The position numbers and the translations under genes were made by a program. From Calvatia gigantea (Eukaryota; Basidiomycota; Agaricomycetes; Agaricales; Lycoperdaceae): 64,000 nucleotides of DNA. This document shows, piece by piece, positions 11,112 through 21,657 of the stretch. The notes beneath the pieces are model-generated. The model did no database searches and was not told the origin of the DNA. It saw nothing but the letters and a program-made list of their open reading frames with translations. The stretch covers positions 1,860,001 through 1,924,000 of the forward strand of contig JACAAK010000001.1 in NCBI GenBank assembly GCA_025093985.1, read 5' to 3'. Each line of letters begins with the position of its first letter. Positions within the stretch are counted from its first letter, which is position 1.

Positions 11112-11739
11112 TGTTACGTGCGTTACCTTACTTCGCAACCGGGCCCGGATCATCTCCACTCAGGGAGAGGTTCAACGCTATAGCCCAGGAGTATTCGACA
11201 AGTCTCAATGACTTCTGTGCAGGCTTCAGATTGCTCCCTCGAGTAGAAGCTCACACTTGCCTGAGAAGTCCGAGTTAAGTGTCACTGCAGTCCCTAAGGT
11301 TGTTAGCCTTGTAGCAGACAAGCGAAGATAAGGAAGCTTGTTACTAGAATAACCTGAAGTAATACAAAGTACTACTTAAGGTTTATATACTAGCTGCGAA
11401 TAGGAGATGAGAGATTATGTAGTAAGTAGATATGAGTCAATGAGAACTACTACAGGTTAATTGGTAATCTAAGGAATCATAGGGATAGGTGAAATGAATA
11501 CAGAAGAATGAGTATAAGTCATAAGAAGATAGAGTCAGGTAAGGAGAAGTACGATGATGGGAAAAGATGAAGGTGAAACAGGAACATGATTCAGAATGAA
11601 TCATAAGAAGCAAAGGTAGAAGTACATGTGATAAATAAATAAAGAACGGACCGGGGTATACAGGGGAAAGAATGGAAAGTCTGTACAGAAGGTTAATACG
11701 TTAGTTCGGAGAGTCCGGGGGTGTGGTAAGTTCATAACA
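11112..11739 (-). repeat. Gypsy 3' LTR
   Basis: 628 bp with terminal inverted motif TGTTAC/GTAACA (here one end reads ATAACA, a CpG-to-CpA change). It pairs with 19675-20302. Confidence 0.93.
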
Positions 11740-11771
11740 TTAGCCCGTCTCTAGGTAAATTACTCCGAAAT

Positions 11772-13589
11772 TTATGCAGATAAGACTGAATAGTCCAAAG
11801 ATACCCCGTCGTCGTAATATTCGTCGTCGAAGGCATCACGGGGGTTTTCCAAGATTTGTTCTTGGAAACATTGTTTCATATTTTCAACAGCTTGGACATG
11901 GTCGACGTATTTCGGGCAATCTTCTGGTTTGTGTTTCGGGTTGAGAGTTTCGCAGAGTCAGCAGAAGTATTGGGGGCAGGTCCAGCAGTAATGGCCAGGG
12001 CGGGTTTTTCGACAGATGGGACAAGTGGTATGGGCACAATCACTGGCCCAGTGACCTACGGCAGGGAGATGAAGTTTGGCACATTTTTCACAAAAGGCCT
12101 TTGGGTCGAAGTTTGGGTTGTTCATAGCTCGGGGTTGGGTTGGGGTTCTTCCTCGTCCTGAGTTAGGACCGAGGGGTTTTCGAATAGGCTTCGGAGGCTT
12201 AGAAGTTGGTCCAGTTGGCCCATTAAGTTGTGTATGGCCGTTTCGAATCGTTTGGGTGGGATTTGTCCATCTGGATGGGAGAGATGTGGATGGGGAAGGT
12301 ACATGCGGTTTGGGGGAGGATTCTCTCATGGGGGAATCGGCTCGTTGGTGTGGTCTGACCTTAGAAGGGCCAGTTCGCTGGTTGGGTGGGATAGGCTCAA
12401 CGCTATGCTCGTTGAGGTAGCGGGCGTAAGCTTGAGGTAATCCAAGGCTTCGTGATGCCTGGATAAATAGGGCCGCTCGATCGGTAGCGTGCTCATAATC
12501 CCGAGAAAGATGTTCGAGCTGTGAAATGGCGTCGCAGATAAAGCGCCAGTGATTTCGCTGATTGGCATTATGTAGATATTTGGTGCGGAAGCGAGTTCGA
12601 TGGCCTCCCTTGAGGACCATCATGTGGAGGGATCCCTCAGATGAGAAATCAGTTCTAGCCCATAACTCCATGGGCGAAGGTCTATTGTTCGCAGAGGGGG
12701 GCTCAGGGGAGAAGCTGCTTCACCTGTCGGGATCTCGGTCAGATGGGTTGGCTGCGATGTAACCCGCGGCCAAGTGTTCAGTGGGGTGTAGTTCATCCCA
12801 GGCTGACCTGGGGGGTTTCGGATTGACGGTGGTAGTTGTGGGGGACTTTAGAGAGGGGCCGGTGGTAGAGGGGGGAATGTGTCGTGGGTCGAGGACAGGA
12901 AGCTCTGCCCTAATAGATTTCGGGATCCCAGCTCGCTCCGAGGGGAGTGTTGGGGTGGGGTTGTCGGCCCAGATTGGGTAGACATACTTTGGTTTTGGCG
13001 ACCAGAGGAGCCACTGTGGGGTTGATTTCGTATTGTAGGTGGCGGTATGGGGAGTGGCTCCGGCGACGATGCTGGAGAAAGAGACTGGTGGGTCTCTTGG
13101 CTCGGGGTTGTTGGGTGGATTTGGTACGTCTGGCTGCTGGGAATGAAGTTGGGATACAGCGGAGCTGCTTCCCATTCTTGTTGGGTAGGTGAGTCTATCC
13201 CAGGGGGTACTGGGAGATGATTCGGTGGAGGGGGGAATGTAGACGCAGTCTGGGCCGATGAAGACATCGACCCAGAATTGTTTGTTCTGGTCTGCGAATT
13301 GTTGGAGCTCGTCCTTGGTAAAGACGGCATTCAGGAGGGTGATAATAGGTTTTTTGAGCAGTTCATTAATTTGGACGGTGGGGAGAATTGGGGTTTCGTG
13401 GCCCACAGGTGTGATGGTGGGAGGGTAGGATATAGGAATATGAGGGGAGGAGGGGAGAGAATGGGCTTTTCTGACTGGGGAATTGTTTTTTGTAGAAAGG
13501 GAGGAGATGGAAGAGAGGGAAGGAGAGGGGGATGAGGCTACAATGGCCGCTTTCTTTCCCTTCTTATAGTTTTTCTGAGTTGGTGCCAT
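11772..13589 (-). pseudogene. Third ORF of the gypsy, 605 codons, Cys/His-rich C-terminus
   Basis: I do not recognise this protein. It starts with ATG 61 nt after the pol stop and ends with TAA 32 nt before the 3' LTR, which is the position of env in retroviruses. No signal peptide or membrane segment is visible. It has a Lys-rich start (MAPTQKNYKKGKKAA), Ser/Pro-rich stretches, a charged, probably helical middle (about residues 307-395), a Pro-rich linker, and three Cys/His clusters at the end: C500-C503-H513-C518, C523-C526-H533-C535-C538, and C543-C546-H553-C558. An acidic tail (DDEYYDD) closes it. Two TGA codons lie in frame, at codon 290 (12720-12722) and codon 544 (11958-11960, inside the third cluster). 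Both sit where CGA would fit, and the frame is otherwise open. The clusters suggest nucleic-acid binding, so an accessory gag-like or RNA/DNA-binding protein is more likely than an envelope. Confidence 0.7.
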
Positions 13590-13699
13590 TGGCAGTTTGG
13601 TTTGTAGAAGTGCTGTTAAGGAATGATGGAGAAGTTGGGTGAATCCTGGATTATTTATATCTTTTAGGTGGGATGGGAATTAGGTGGTGTTCTCGTTGG

Positions 13700-13860
13700 T
13701 ATTTTCGTAACAGTTCTTGGGCATGTGGTAAGAATTGTGCTTCATTTTCCCAAGAGTTTTCTTCGTGGTTGTAACCTTTCCATTTGATATAGTATTCCCT
13801 TTGTTTATTCTTGGTTCTATGGTTCAAGATGCCTTCGATTTCATATTCTTCTTCTCCTTC
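13700..13860 (-). other. Chromodomain at the pol C-terminus
   Basis: Translation gives EYEIEGILNHR, REYYIKWKGY and NSWEN, the standard chromodomain pattern (Y/EVE-I-L, YLVKWKGY, TWEP). In chromoviruses this module is thought to tether integrase to methylated histone H3K9. It belongs to pol and ends just before its stop at 13651. Confidence 0.88.
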
Positions 13861-15160
13861 TATTATGTCAGGGAGAGGTGGTTGTGGGTTTGATCCATGG
13901 GTATTGTTTTCGGTGTATTCGGAGAGAAGGGTAGCGTGGAATATGTTGTGAATTTTCCATGTTTCAGGTAGTTTCAGTCAGTAGGAGAGCGGCGATAAGA
14001 CTTCTTTGATGGTGAACGGTCCAAGGCGTTTTGGTGCGATCTTGTTTGATTTGAATGGGAGTTTCAGGTTTCTCCGTTCAAGCTACACTTTTTGTCCTAG
14101 AGCGAAGGGTTTGAATTTTGCTTTGATTCGTTGTTCCATGCGTTCCATAGCTAGTTTGTGGGCAGCAATTGCTTCTCTTCGTGCATGGTCTAGGAGTTCT
14201 ATTCGTTCTTCAGTAGTGGTGAAGTTTGATTCCTCCAGAATGGTGGGTATTCCATGGGGTTTTGTTCCGTACATGAGTTCAAAAGGGGTTTGTTTCCGGT
14301 CTGAGTGTGTTCATGAATTGTGGGAGAATTCAAGGATTGGGAGTGCTTTAGACCAGGAGGAGGGATTTCCTGTACAGTAGATAGATAGGTACGCTGCAAT
14401 TTCCTGATTGAATCGTTCTGTTGTTCCATCCGATTGAGGGTGGTAGGCTGATGAGAATGATTGGGTGATTCCAAGTCGTTTCATGAGAGCTTGACTGGAG
14501 TTTGCTCGGAATCTGGGGTCACGGTCGGAGATTATCTTGTCCGGTAGTCCGAATCTGGTGTAGACCTTATCTATAATTATATCGGCGATTCCTTTGGCGG
14601 TGATTTCCTTTGTACAAGGAGTGAGAATTACCCCCTTCGTAAGTCTATGGTCCACTATGGACAGGATTGAGTCGAATCCATGGGATTTTGGCAAATCGGT
14701 CAGCAGATCCATAGCGATATGGGCGAATGGTCTAGTAGATATTGGCGGTGGTATCGGTTGCAATGAAGGGTGGGAAGGATTTCGGTTAATCTTGAATTGT
14801 TGGCATTCGCTGCATCCTTTAACGTAATTTCGTACGAAGGTACTCATTCCTGGCCAATATACTTCAGCTTTGGCGAGGCGATAAGTTTCTTGTTCTCCAG
14901 GGTGTCCGACCGAACAGTGGTCGTGGTATCGTTGGATGACACGTCGGTGGAGTTCCATGTCTTCTGGGATGATAATCTTCCCTTCGAATGTCATAAGATA
15001 TCCATGTGGCCTGGGAATCATCCCGTATTTCGGATTTATTGCTTCTGGTGATTCTGATAGAAGTCGTTTCATGGCTTCCATGGTGATTTCATCATATTTC
15101 GATGATTTTACGATGTCGTTCTGTAATTCCTGATCAACCACGGAAATGAATAGTTCGTTG

Positions 15161-15232
15161 GGTAATACAGTGATTTCCCTGAGGAATACTTCCTCGGGTA
15201 ATACAGTGATTTCCCTGAGGAATACTTCCTCG
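15161..15232 (-). repeat. 36-bp tandem repeat in pol linker
   Basis: A 36-bp unit occurs twice (15161-15196 and 15197-15232). It keeps the frame and duplicates VLPEEVFLREIT between RNase H and integrase. Confidence 0.85.
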
Positions 15233-17444
15233 GGTAAGACAATAACATTTTCGTTGTCATTGTCATCATCTGGGGTGTGATCTGGTCGACGTGAGAGGGC
15301 ATCGGCAGCAGGTATTTTGGTTCCTGGGACGTGTTCAATTGCGAAGTCGAAGTGTGAGAGGAAGCCAAGCCATCTAGCTTGTCTTCTAGAGATATTTTGG
15401 GGTTTTCTCCAAAAGGTGAGGTTCTTGTGATCAGTTCGTATTGTTACACGATGTTGGGCTCCTTCTAGGTAATGTTGCCATTCTTCTAGTGCCGTGATTA
15501 TGGCAAGGAGTTCCCTGTCATATATTTCATAGTTTCGTTGAGTAGGGTTGAATGCTTTGGATAGGAAAGCTACTGGGTGGTAGTTTCCGTTCATGTCTTG
15601 CTGTGATAAGACTGCTCCTAAGGCATATTTTGAGGCATCGGTTTCGATAAAGAAGGGTCTTGTTTGGTCTGGCATCAGCAAAACGGGTTTCTTCATGAAT
15701 TCAGATTTTAGTTGGTTGAAGGCTTCGTTTGCTTTGTGTTCCCATTCGAATTTCTTTGTTTTGGATAGAAGAGCATTAAGCGGTTGAGAGATGTCGGCAT
15801 AGTGATGTATGAATTTTCGGTAGAAGTTACAGAATCCCATGAATTTTCTGACATCGCGAGTAGTGCGGGGTAAGGGCCATTCTTCTATTCCACGGAGTTT
15901 GGTGTTGTCCATTTCGATCTTGTCGGGGGAGATTATCATGCCGAGATATTCTAGATGGGTTTTATCGAATTCGCATTTTTCTAGTTTCAGGTATAGATCG
16001 TTGTCTTTCAAGATCTGAAGTGCTTCCAAAGTAAGGCGATCCATTTCTTCCTGAGTTTTTGCGTGGATGAGGATGTCGTCCATATAGATTATAATTCCTC
16101 CTTTATCTAGCATTTTTGCGAATATGGTGTCCATCATCTTTTGGAAGGTGGCTGGGGAGTTGCACATTCCAAAGAACATGACATTCGGTTCGTAAAGTCT
16201 GATTGGAGTTTTGAATGTGGCTTTCCATTGGTCTCCTTCTCGAATACAGATGTTGTTGTATCCGAGTCGGACGTCCATTTTCGTGAATAGTTTTGCTCCT
16301 TGAAGTTTGTCCATAATTGTCGTTATCATAGGAATAGGGTACGCATTCTTCTTGGTATGTTTATTTAGATAATGGTAATCTTGACATGGTCGAAGTTTCC
16401 CGTCCTTCTTTCCTATGAAGAAGAAGGATGAGGCCATGGGAGATTCAGATTCTCAGATGTATCCTTTTCGGAGGTTTTCGTTTATGAATTTCTTGAGTTC
16501 TTCGGTTTCAAGGGGTGATAAGGGGTACGTTTTCCCTAGTTCTGGTTTGAAGGTATCCAAGAGTTCGATTTTATGGTCGTATGGCCTGGGAGGGGGGAAT
16601 CGCTCAGATTTCTTCGTGTCGAAGAGTGAAGCGAATTTCTTGTATTTCCTGGGTATCTTTGTATCGGTTTTTGGGGTTGACTTTTGTGCGAGACTTGTAG
16701 CTTGGGTGATCTTCGTATTGATTTCGAGTTCGTGTGGAGTTTGAGTGATTTCGTAGAGTTCGTGTTCCAAATGGAATTCATCGAAATCAATGTTTTCCAA
16801 GTAGAGTTTGAGTTCATCGATAGAGAGTTCAGGTTCTTCCGAATGGATGATCGCTTCGAAGACTTTTACAGCCAGTGGGTCAAAGTCTTCGTCTAGGTAG
16901 GTGTAGCGTTCGGTATCATTCATTCCATGGATATCTAAGGCGATTTCATTGATAGTGGTAGGTCCATTTGTGGATTTTACGATTAAGGGTATGATGTTGT
17001 TGTTGTTTCACCATTTGAACTCTTGAGTAGTCCAATTTATGTCTGGGTTTGTTTGTTGTAGCCATGGGTATCCTAGGATTAGATCTTTGGATCCTATTCC
17101 TGAGATGTAGGCTTCGAATTGGCATTGTTTTCCATCAATTAAGGCGTTCAATTCAACGCTTTCATAGATTGATCCATTTTCATTGGGAGTTCCATCCACA
17201 TTGGATACTTTGATAGGATGTTTGATAGGGCGTGTTCGTAGTCTATAGGTATTTGTAAAATTCAAGGAAATGAAGTTTCCTTGGGCTCCAGAGTCAATTA
17301 GAGCAGTGACTGGGATATTTCGTAGATGGTTCTGATTGAGTTTGATAGGGAGAAAGATTGATGCTTTATTGTCCGAGGTAGGGAGTTTTATTAGATTGAT
17401 TTGTGGGTCACCCAGCGATTCCTTTACAGGATCGGGTGACGCCT

Positions 17445-17456
17445 TCAAAAATCCCC
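17445..17456 (-). promoter_or_regulatory. Possible -1 frameshift site at the gag/pol junction
   Basis: Sense sequence GGGGATTTTTGA: gag reads GAT TTT TGA (stop) and pol is open in the -1 frame across the same T5 tract, so a slip of the Phe tRNA by one base would bypass the stop. The same 12 bases occur in the second gypsy at 62510-62521. Confidence 0.5.
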
Positions 17457-19157
17457 GAAGGGCTTGAGCGTTGGGTCAGAGATATATGCTTCTCTGAATT
17501 CCATTCTTTCGTCCGTTGGAAGTTCTCTGATCATTGCTTGGATATCGAGTGCAGAGATCTTTCGGGTTTGATTAGGAGTGGCACCGGAGTAATTCCTGGA
17601 AGCTTGAGGTTGTGAGGGTTGTGCATAATGGGGTAGTTGCATGAATCTTCTTTGTGGTGGGTTGGGTCGTCTAGGAGGTGGTTTTTCCTTGGACAAGTTT
17701 GGGTCAGGATTTGGACAGTTGCTGATAAGGTGTCCAAATTTTCCGCAACCTATGCATTTCCCAGCTTTGTAGCGAGCGACTTGCTCAGCAGTAAATACAG
17801 CATTTAGTTGTAATTCGGGGTCATCCAAGTCGTAGCCTTCATGAGTGTAGTCTTGCTCTGGGGGATATAGTTCTTCGTCTTCGTAAGGTGGTTCGTAGGG
17901 GTCCTGAGGTTCTGCCTGCATTTCATGTATGGTTCGTGCAGGTTGGCGATTTGGTTGAAAACGAGTGTGGTAGGTTGGTTGGAAACGGGGAGGTTGGTAG
18001 GGAGTTGGGTTTCGAGAGAAGTTTCTAGGCCACATTGCGTCAGCTTGACGATTGACTGAGTCTCGTCGTACTGCATCAGTATACCATTCAGCAATGGTTT
18101 CGGGTGGTCCTTCTTTTCTAGTCCATACTTCTCTTGTGAGATTAGGATTGAGTCCTCGTTTATATTGTTCAATTAATGCTTCATTGTCTTGAATTCCTCC
18201 AATAGATGCAAGGCGTTGGAAATCAAGATTGAAGTCTGCTGCTGAGGACTTATTTTGCTTCAATTCGTACCATTGTCTTCGTGCAGTAATTTGTTCATCT
18301 ACTGGAGTGAAGTGTTTCAAGATTTCGATTTCGAATTCTTCGAAGGTAGAGTATTTCCAAGGGATGGGTCTTCCACGGGCATCGGTAATTTGGCTTTTGT
18401 AATATTGTTCAGACCAGGATCCGGCTTTCCCTTCGACCATAAGGCCGAGGACGAATCTGATCTGTTGCTGGTCATCTGTAAATGCTCTAGGGTTCATTTC
18501 GAGATAGTTTTTGACTAGCATCCACCAAGTTTTAAATCGGGGGTTTGTTCCGTCGAAGTTCGGGGGCTTTTGTCCGATTTCTTTTGAATTTCCATCGTTT
18601 CCTACAAATTGAATGGCTGGAGTACGATGTCTTCGTCGACCTCCTCCTTCTCTTCCAATGGAGAAAGAGGACGGAGTGAATGAACCATGGCTGGAGTTTC
18701 ATGATGAGGAAGGGGAGGGAGAGGGCGCTCTTCCTTGTCGACCTCTACGGGGAGGATCTTCTCCAGGTGTTCTTCGTCGTCCAATTCCAAAGATGGGAGT
18801 TGTAGCCCCTGATCGGGGTGGTGGTTGGTCGGTTGGTTCATTATTTGTTTCAGTTTGCATTTGAGTGGAAGTAGCCATGCCTTCGATTTCTGGATGAATT
18901 GGTTCTTGTGATTCAAAACCTGGGATATCTGGGTATTCGAGGGTGTCTGGAGTGTATATAAGATGGGTTCCTTCTCGATTGAGGATGTCTTGGAAGTCAG
19001 ATGGATGTTCGGGCAGCTGATGGAACGTCTCGTTGTCTTCGTCGTTTTCAAGGACGGATGGTAAGATGTGGGGGTTTTTGATTCCGAATTGGGAAGGGGA
19101 TACAGCTCTGGACGGTGTCTGTGGCGGTGATTCTTGAGGTGGACCCTGCTCGGGCAA
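17445..19157 (-). pseudogene. Gypsy gag with zinc knuckle (one internal TGA)
   Basis: Gag makes the capsid. The ORF includes a Pro/Ser-rich N-terminus, a Gly/Arg patch, the capsid-like block NPRFKTWWMLVKNYL and FVLGLMVEGKAGSWSEQYY, and one CX2CX4HX4C knuckle (CIGCGKFGHLISNC). TGA at 18699-18701 splits it in a place where CGA would fit. A further TGA lies upstream at 19164-19166, beyond which the same frame stays open to about 19485. No ATG is obvious there, so the true start is uncertain and 19157 (TTG) is only the longest uninterrupted choice. Gag ends at 17445 on a T-rich stretch that overlaps the pol frame. Confidence 0.88.
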
Positions 19158-19485
19158 ATCGGGTCAAAAATAGTTGAATTTGCCACTTTGTGTTGGCTTC
19201 GGTGGTTCAGGCTCAGTAGATTTTCTAGTAGGTGCTGGTAATTCTTGTAGTAGTTTTGGTTTTTGTGATCTAGTGCGTGGGGTATGATAAATCCTTTCTA
19301 AGAATGGTGCAGAAGGTCCTTCTGGTTGATGAGTTTGTTTAGGCAGGGAAGTAGTAGGAGATTCGAATGAGTGTTGGGTTGGTGTATGGAATGATCGTTC
19401 TGGAGATGAGGAAGGAGGGTGTAAGGGACATTTCCCTTTTCGCGATGTGGTGAAGAAAGACAGATAGTGGTAGCCAGGCCTGCTC

Positions 19486-19674
19486 TACTCAACGCTACTT
19501 GGCGGAGGACAGATAAACAAGTCAGTGGACCTGAAGTTCCACTCTTCTTAACCCTATTACCGGGAAGGCTTCTCAATGTCAACTGGACGGAGGGATAATC
19601 GGCAGAAGCTGGCCGTAAGAGACAGGAGTCGTATAGAAACGAGAGAAAGGAGGTGAGGGTGGAGGTTATTCTTA
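19486..19674 (-). other. Gypsy 5' leader
   Basis: About 190 nt between the 5' LTR and the first open stretch of gag. Right after the LTR the sense strand reads TAAGAATAACCTCC. I see no clear tRNA-complementary primer site and no gene. Confidence 0.5.
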
Positions 19675-20302
19675 TGTTACGTGCATTACCTTACTTCGCA
19701 ACCGGGCCCGGATCATCTCCACTCAGGGAGAGGTTCAACGCTATAGCCCAGGAGTATTCGACAAGTCTCAATGACTTCTGTGCAGGCTTCGGATCGCTCC
19801 CTCGAGTAGAAGCTCACGCTTGCCTGAGAAGTCCGAGTTAAATGTCACTGCAGTCCCCAAGGTTGTTAGCCTTGTAGCAGACAAGCGAAGATAAGGAAGC
19901 TTGTTACTAGAATAACCTGAAGTAATACAAAGTACTACTTAAGGTTTATATACTAGCTACGAATAGGAGATGAGAGATTACGTAGTAAGTAGATATGAGT
20001 CAATGAGAACTACTACGGGTTAATTGGTAATCTAAGGAATCATAGGGATAGGTGAAATGAATACAGAAGAATGAGTATAAGTCATAAGAAGATAGAGTCA
20101 GGTAAGGAGAAGTACGATGATGGGAAAAGATGAAGGTGAAACAGGAACATGATTCAGAATGAATCATAAGAAGCAAAGGTAGAAGTACATGTGATAAATA
20201 AATAAAGAACGGACCGGGGTATACAGGGGAAAGAATGGAAAGTCTGTACGGAAGGTTAATACGTTAGTTCGGAGAGTCCGGGGGTGTGGTAAGTTCGTAA
20301 CA
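19675..20302 (-). repeat. Gypsy 5' LTR
   Basis: 628 bp, TGTTAC to GTAACA. It contains the TATA-like TATATAAA (19945-19952 on the minus strand), the likely start of the element's transcription. Confidence 0.93.
19945..19952 (-). promoter_or_regulatory. TATA box in gypsy 5' LTR
   Basis: TATATAAA on the minus strand, at the same place as in the solo LTR. Confidence 0.55.
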
Positions 20303-20341
20303 GCAGGCTTACCCGGCTTGGGGATAATAACCGACATAGAT
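20303..20341 (-). pseudogene. LINE-C ORF2, RT sliver between gypsy and LINE-J
   Basis: 39 nt that continue LINE-C (SVIIPKPGK region). It starts with the GCAGG duplication and ends with taaccgacatagat, the left duplication of LINE-J. Confidence 0.85.
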
Positions 20342-21657
20342 CCAGGTAAGCCTACATACTCTACGCCCAAGGCCTTTAGGCCTATAGTTCTTCTCAACAT
20401 GCTGGGTAAGCTGTTTGAGAAAATGATCGCGACTAGGCTCCAGTTTGACTCTGTCAAATTTGGGGTCTTTCACCCTAATCAGCTCGGAGGTGTGATCCAA
20501 CGATCCACTGAAGATGCTGGCCTAATGCTGACCCACATCGTAAGAGCGGGATGGGCTAAGGGCCTCAGGACTAGCATTGTGGCATTTGACATAGCGCAGT
20601 TCTTTCCGTCGTTGCACCATGATATGCTGGTTGCAATACTTCGCAAGCAAGGATTCGCCCCTGAGCTGGTCGAGTTCTTTGCGCACTATCTGGTAGGACG
20701 GAAGACCCAGTACTGCTGGGATTCTTTCAAGTCCGAACCATTTCCATTGGATGTGGGGGTAGGGCAGGGATCTGCCCTCTCTTCCGTCCTGTCGGCCTTA
20801 TACATAGCTCCGCTAATGTGGCTTTTCGACAGGGAGGCGTCATGTCTAGGGACGACTCTTCTGTCATACGTCGATGATGGTACCATCATTGCCCAGTCGA
20901 AAGACTGGGGATCTAACCTTGTGGCTCTTAAGGAGGCATATGGTATTATATTCAGGCTCTTTGAGTGCTTCGCCTTGGTACTTGAACACGACAAGTCTGA
21001 GGTCTTTCACTTCTCCCGTAAGCATGGAGATGATAATCCACTGATAGATCTGGGCTTTGCCCCATTCACTGGTGATACGCCGCTCCAGCCCAAGCCCTAT
21101 TGGAGGTATTTGGGCTTCTACTTCGACTGTGCCCTTACTTTTAAGGAGTATGTTCACTATTACTCTACTAAAGCACTTTCTACGGTGAAAGCCATGAAGA
21201 TGCTTGGTAATTCTACGAGGGGCTTGCGGCCTATGCAGAAGCGCCTCCTTTATCGGTCATGTGTTGTCCCTATTGCAACATATGGCTTTAAACTCTGGTT
21301 CTTCAAGGGTTCCCGCTGTAAGGCGGCCCTTAAGAGCCTGAACGTCATGCAAAGATGGGCGGCCCTGTGGATTACAGGTGCATTCCGGACTGCTCCTACT
21401 GGGGCCGCGGAGTCATTCGCAGGTCTCATACCCATCCTGCTTCATATACAGAAGCTTGCTGTCAGGTCAGACTACAGGATCAAGACCCTGTCACCTAATC
21501 ACCCCCTCAAAGCCCTCATGAGCCCTGAGTATTCTGGGTCTGCTAAGCTGCATACCCGCTCTATCGGTCTTATGTCTCCTGTGGTTCGCAGGAAGACTAA
21601 AGGCTCCTTGATCCAGGCTGATGCCAACCTGGTAAACCTCGTCGAGGAATTTGAGCC
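20342..21657 (+). pseudogene. LINE-J ORF2, RT to start of RNase H region
   Basis: An open frame carrying RT motifs FDIAQFFPSLHHDML, QGSALSSVLSAL and LLSYVDDGT. It lacks the endonuclease and the N-terminal RT because of 5' truncation. It stops at EEFEP, where LINE-K is inserted, and continues at 23541. Confidence 0.9.

Larger units (their letters stand above)
13651..17448 (-). pseudogene. Gypsy pol: protease, RT, RNase H, integrase, chromodomain (with stops)
   Basis: Pol lies in the -1 frame relative to gag. Domains in order: aspartic protease (ALIDSGAQG, Asp about residue 52; DLILGYPWL); RT from 16437 with KMDVRLGYNN and YMDD at about 16075-16086; RNase H (ETDASKYALG, RTDHKNL); integrase with an HHCC zinc region (GHPGEQETYRLAK to CSECQ) and the DDE residues in AMDLL, SDRDPRF and GTTERFNQ; a GPY/F-type RLGPF segment; and a C-terminal chromodomain. 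In-frame stops: TGA at 17008, 16453, 14311 and about 13979, and TAG at about 14096. Each TGA could have been CGA. The length is near that of a normal chromoviral pol (about 1265 codons). Confidence 0.92.
11112..20302 (-). mobile_element. Full-length Ty3/gypsy chromovirus
   Basis: A 9191-bp element with two 628-bp LTRs and the target duplication GCAGG (11107-11111 and 20303-20307), inserted in the RT of LINE-C. The order on the minus strand is 5' LTR, leader, gag, pol (protease, RT, RNase H, integrase, chromodomain), a third ORF, 3' LTR. The two LTRs differ at about 11 positions by my reading, all transitions and mostly at CpG. All coding regions carry a few nonsense codons, so this copy is dead but young. 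I did not identify a convincing tRNA primer site, and only a weak polypurine stretch precedes the 3' LTR. Confidence 0.93.

Noticed and set aside
13278..13535. Plus-strand frames rich in Gly opposite the gypsy third ORF.
   Set aside because: They are antisense of Ser/Pro-rich codons, with no start context or conservation evidence.
18602..19186. A 194-codon frame overlapping gypsy gag.
   Set aside because: The overlapping frame continues into the capsid block and zinc knuckle, so that one is gag and this is a shadow.
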